Assembly: GCA_026388865.1 (NCBI GenBank) | Contig: JAPLIX010000067.1 | Location: 1-8,651, forward strand | Direction: 5' to 3' | Length of the DNA: 8,651 bases | DNA from: Pseudomonadota bacterium | GTDB lineage: Bacteria; Desulfobacterota; WTBG01; CAIYCZ01 | Shown here: positions 6,771 to 8,651 of the stretch, in pieces | How the letters are laid out: every line of letters begins with the position of its first letter | How positions within the stretch are numbered: position 1 is the stretch's first letter | Translations under genes and position numbers: made by a program | Notes under the pieces: model-generated | What the model was told of the DNA's origin: nothing | Database searches by the model: none | What the model saw: the letters and a program-made list of their open reading frames with translations, nothing else

Positions 6771-7036
6771 TGAAGGCAGTGTTTTTATATCGGGAAAAAG
6801 TCATTCCAGTATTGAGGCAGCAATGGCCCTGCTTTTTTGCTATATATTGTGGTGTCATACATCCGCTTAAAAATGCTGCTTACTGCTATAATCTGCTTCC
6901 TCACGCTTGCCTCTCTTTTACTGCTTACCAGATGAATGCATTACTCTTTCAAAAATACAGCTTACTTGTCAAAGTGTGGTATATAATTTTAAAGGGCACT
7001 ATTGAATATTTCTTCCGGGAATCTATTTTTGTCTAA
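6770..7036 (+). CDS. Possible small coupled ORF, 88 residues, unrecognised
   Basis: The A of the DedA stop codon is also the first base of an ATG (TAATG at 6768-6772), an arrangement typical of translational coupling. The frame then runs 88 residues (MKAVFLYREKVIPVLRQQWP at the start) to a stop at 7034-7036. The protein has no motif I recognise, is rich in Cys, Tyr and Leu, and runs into an AT-rich spacer and into an 11-bp palindrome. The ATG occurring by chance and the frame being an accident of a stop-poor stretch is the more likely explanation. Confidence 0.18.
   Translation: MKAVFLYREKVIPVLRQQWPCFFAIYCGVIHPLKNAAYCYNLLPHACLSFTAYQMNALLFQKYSLLVKVWYIILKGTIEYFFRESIFV
6817..6838 (+). terminator. 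Weak intrinsic terminator candidate after the DedA gene
   Basis: GCAG (6817-6820) and CTGC (6829-6832) can pair around an 8-base loop and are followed at once by six T (6833-6838). The position about 50 bases after the DedA stop is right for an operon end, but the stem is only 4 bp, so efficiency would be low. Confidence 0.25.
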
Positions 7037-7049
7037 TCAGACAAAAATA
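7024..7049. repeat. Perfect 11-bp AT-rich hairpin
   Basis: TATTTTTGTCT (7024-7034) and AGACAAAAATA (7039-7049) are perfect reverse complements around AATC. T-runs lie inside the arms on either strand, so it could act as a poor two-way terminator or as a binding site for a dimeric regulator. It is not related in sequence to the GC-rich hairpins further right. Confidence 0.45.
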
Positions 7050-7081
7050 TTACTTTAAAAATTGCAGGGTACCCTTTAGAT

Positions 7082-7108
7082 GATTATCAAGATTATCAAA
7101 TTTATCAA
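7082..7108 (+). repeat. Three tandem 9-bp repeats
   Basis: GATTATCAA occurs at 7082-7090 and again at 7091-7099, followed by ATTTATCAA (7100-7108) with two differences. Each unit carries TTATCAA. It lies just left of the first GC-rich hairpin. Spacing of nearly one helical turn would place a DNA-binding protein on one face, but chance in an AT-rich spacer is possible. Confidence 0.4.
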
Positions 7109-7113
7109 AAATA

Positions 7114-7149
7114 GCATTCAACCACGGGCGTGAGCCCGTGGTTGAATGC
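7114..7149. repeat. 16-bp perfect hairpin with GTGA (GNRA) loop
   Basis: GCATTCAACCACGGGC (7114-7129) pairs perfectly with GCCCGTGGTTGAATGC (7134-7149) around GTGA, a GNRA-class tetraloop when transcribed from the + strand. There is no following T-run, so it is not a standard terminator. Confidence 0.75.
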
Positions 7150-7185
7150 CAAGGCTGAAAATAAAATATATTAAAATTCATAGGG

Positions 7186-7205
7186 CCACGGGCGTAAGCC
7201 CGTGG
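7186..7205. repeat. 8-bp hairpin with GTAA (GNRA) loop, same core as 7114-7149
   Basis: CCACGGGC (7186-7193) pairs with GCCCGTGG (7198-7205) around GTAA, again a GNRA-type loop. Stem core and orientation match the left hairpin, but the outer part of the left stem is missing here. Confidence 0.7.
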
Positions 7206-7286
7206 GTATCTACTTTCCCCAACTCATTGTTGCCAGACACGTATTGAGCCGTTCAGCTTATCTTGTAGCAAAGGTATGTTTAATAA

Positions 7287-7314
7287 TTGACAGCTGCGGC
7301 AGAATTGCTAATAT
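7287..7314 (+). promoter_or_regulatory. Sigma70-type promoter, probably for radA
   Basis: TTGACA (7287-7292) is a perfect -35 box. After a 16-base spacer comes TAATAT (7309-7314), which matches 4 of 6 bases of the -10 consensus. Transcription would start near 7321, leaving about 120 bases of untranslated leader before the radA ATG at 7440. It lies between the GNRA hairpins and the gene and faces it. Confidence 0.55.
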
Positions 7315-7324
7315 GCAGAACAAA

Positions 7325-7430
7325 ATCAGAATACAGACGCAAGACGTGAGATGACAGACTAAAAAAACATATCTGATTATTAATGTCTTAGTCTTTTGTC
7401 TGTCCTCTGCTATCTGTTGTCTTTCTTCTT
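7325..7430 (+). promoter_or_regulatory. Purine/pyrimidine complementary leader of radA
   Basis: A purine-rich tract with repeated AGAC (about 7334-7360) is followed by a pyrimidine-rich tract with repeated GTCT (about 7385-7430). They can pair: GACAGAC (7353-7359) with GTCTGTC (7398-7404), extended after a mismatch by AGA/TCT, or alternatively AGACTAA (about 7356-7362) with TTAGTCT (7388-7394). The pyrimidine tract reaches almost to the start codon and leaves no Shine-Dalgarno. A regulatory RNA structure is possible; a degenerate simple repeat is the alternative. Confidence 0.35.
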
Positions 7431-7439
7431 TGATCATAT

Positions 7440-8651
7440 ATGTCTAAACAAAAAACCATTTATACCTGCTCGTTCTGCGGCTTTCAGGCACCCAAGTGGC
7501 TGGGGAAATGTCCTGACTGCGACCAGTGGAACACTTTTTACGAGGAGCTGGCCCGCAGTAAACCTGCTGCCTCTTTTTCTGCTATAACCGGCGAACGCGA
7601 CAATCATCCGCAGCCGATCAATCAAATTACCGTAAACGGTGAAGACAGAGTCTCCGCCGGTATCGGCGAGCTTGATCGGGTGCTCGGCGGCGGGCTGGTA
7701 CGCGGCGCGGTCATTCTTATCGGGGGCGATCCCGGTATCGGCAAATCAACCATTGCGCTGCAGGCTCTCATCCACCTTGCCCGCAAAGAACAGAAGGTGC
7801 TTTACGTTTCCGGGGAAGAATCGTTGCGCCAGACCCGCATGCGCGCCCAGCGGCTGGGCGACTTGCCGGACAATCTCTTTATTCTTGCCGAGACCTCTCT
7901 TGAAAATATTATCGAAGAAGTTAAGAAGCTCAATCCTGCCATCCTGGTCATTGATTCAATTCAGACCATGTTCACTGCCGAGCTGGAGTCAGCGCCGGGA
8001 AGTGTCAGCCAGATACGGGAAACCTCGGGTAAACTCATCCTCCTGGCCAAGGCAACTGATATGGCAACATTTTTTATCGGCCATGTAACCAAGGAAGGAG
8101 CAATTGCCGGACCGCGGGTTTTGGAGCACATGGTAGATACGGTTCTTTATTTTGAAGGGGACCGGGGGCATTCCTATAGAATACTTCGTGCGGTTAAAAA
8201 TCGTTTTGGCTCGACCAATGAAATAGGGGTTTTTGAAATGGGGGAAGCCGGCCTCATGGAAGTATTGAGCCCTTCAGAACTGTTTCTTTCAGAGCGCCCT
8301 GAGCATGCTTCAGGCTCTGTGGTGGTGCCAAGTATTGAAGGCACGCGGCCCATACTGGTTGAAATTCAGGCCCTGGTGTCACCCACGTCACTGGCTCTTC
8401 CGCGGCGAACCGCAATTGGCGTGGATTCAAACAGGACTTCACTGCTGGTGGCAGTACTTGAAAAAAAACTGGGGCTGCCCCTTTACAACCAGGATATTTT
8501 CGTCAATATTGCAGGAGGTATCCGCCTGAACGAGCCGGGCGTTGACCTCGGGATAGTCATCGCCATAGCGTCAAGCAAGCTTGACCAGCCGGTCCCGCCG
8601 CACACGGCAGTCTGCGGGGAGGTGGGTCTCACGGGCGAAGTCCGCGCTGTC
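7440..8651 (+). CDS. radA: DNA repair protein RadA (Sms), 3' end beyond the window
   Basis: RadA is a RecA-like ATPase that drives branch migration and processes recombination intermediates in DNA repair. The first 404 residues are present; the family is usually about 450-460, so roughly 50 are missing at the right edge. A zinc finger has C10, C13, C24 and C27, ending in the typical CPDCDQWN. The Walker A motif is GDPGIGKST (96-104) and the Walker B region ILVIDSIQT (168-176) contains D172. The RadA-specific KNRFG motif is at 253-257. The Lon-protease-like C-terminal domain begins around residue 285 and includes GVDLGI and GEVGLTGEVRAV near the edge. The ATG at 7440 gives the standard N-terminus, yet no Shine-Dalgarno is visible before it. 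The frame is intact throughout. It has its own promoter (7287-7314) and no functional link to the glycosylation genes. Confidence 0.96.
   Translation, partial: MSKQKTIYTCSFCGFQAPKWLGKCPDCDQWNTFYEELARSKPAASFSAITGERDNHPQPINQITVNGEDRVSAGIGELDRVLGGGLVRGAVILIGGDPGIGKSTIALQALIHLARKEQKVLYVSGEESLRQTRMRAQRLGDLPDNLFILAETSLENIIEEVKKLNPAILVIDSIQTMFTAELESAPGSVSQIRETSGKLILLAKATDMATFFIGHVTKEGAIAGPRVLEHMVDTVLYFEGDRGHSYRILRAVKNRFGSTNEIGVFEMGEAGLMEVLSPSELFLSERPEHASGSVVVPSIEGTRPILVEIQALVSPTSLALPRRTAIGVDSNRTSLLVAVLEKKLGLPLYNQDIFVNIAGGIRLNEPGVDLGIVIAIASSKLDQPVPPHTAVCGEVGLTGEVRAV

Larger units (their letters stand above)
7114..7206. mobile_element. Candidate IS200/IS605-derived mini-element or REP pair (two GNRA hairpins)
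   Basis: Two hairpins with the same core (CCACGGGC, four-base loop, GCCCGTGG) stand in the same orientation about 36 bases apart in an AT-rich spacer. Such hairpins mark the ends of IS200/IS605-family (Y1 transposase) elements and REP-type repeats. No transposase is present, so this would be a non-autonomous remnant. Alternatively they are two independent copies of a dispersed genomic repeat. Ends are approximate. Confidence 0.4.

Noticed and set aside
7082..7206. CRISPR array
   Set aside because: The repeats are hairpins or short tandem 9-mers without equal-sized unique spacers, and no cas gene is present.
7639..8088. 149-residue + strand frame and several minus-strand frames inside radA
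   Set aside because: The radA frame is intact with all motifs across this stretch, so these are shadows.

Overview
The window looks like a chromosomal piece of a Gram-negative bacterium, most likely of the Desulfobacterota/Desulfuromonadota (former Deltaproteobacteria). That guess rests on the wording of the RadA N-terminus and on the envelope glycosylation gene set; it is an inference without database support. All credible genes lie on the + strand. Gene bodies are of middling GC, and two spacers (about 2430-2770 and 6775-7435) are clearly AT-rich.

Layout. (1) 169-1932 encodes an ArnT/PMT-type polytopic GT-C glycosyltransferase, with a C(UUCG)G hairpin and a strong Shine-Dalgarno just upstream. 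(2) 1937-2092 is the C-terminal remnant of a different, otherwise missing protein, followed by a spacer without a convincing gene (2093-2770). (3) 2771-6770 is a tight run of genes: a second, unrelated-looking GT-C glycosyltransferase with a soluble C-terminal domain; a PIG-L/LmbE-type zinc deacetylase overlapping it; a DPM-type GT2 glycosyltransferase; and a DedA-family membrane protein. (4) 6771-7435 is a spacer holding several palindromes: an 11-bp AT-rich hairpin, a 9-bp tandem repeat, two GNRA-capped hairpins sharing the same core (IS200/IS605- or REP-like), a good sigma70-type promoter and a pyrimidine-rich leader. (5) 7440 to the right edge is radA, the DNA repair ATPase, cut off by the window end.

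How the genes may work together (inference). The GT2 enzyme would charge polyprenyl phosphate with a sugar on the cytoplasmic side. The PIG-L enzyme would remove an N-acetyl group from the sugar. DedA may help move or recycle the polyprenyl-phosphate carrier. One or both GT-C enzymes would transfer the sugar to an acceptor (lipid A, glycan or protein) on the periplasmic side. This resembles the Francisella FlmF2-NaxD-FlmK route for galactosamine on lipid A, but with a PIG-L deacetylase in place of NaxD.

The most striking detail is that the PIG-L frame and the GT2 frame appear to be parts of one interrupted coding unit. Family-like PIG-L C-terminal sequence continues in the GT2 frame, with no start codon between 5090 and 5221. 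One extra T in the run at 5114-5116 would give a 578-residue PIG-L-GT2 fusion.
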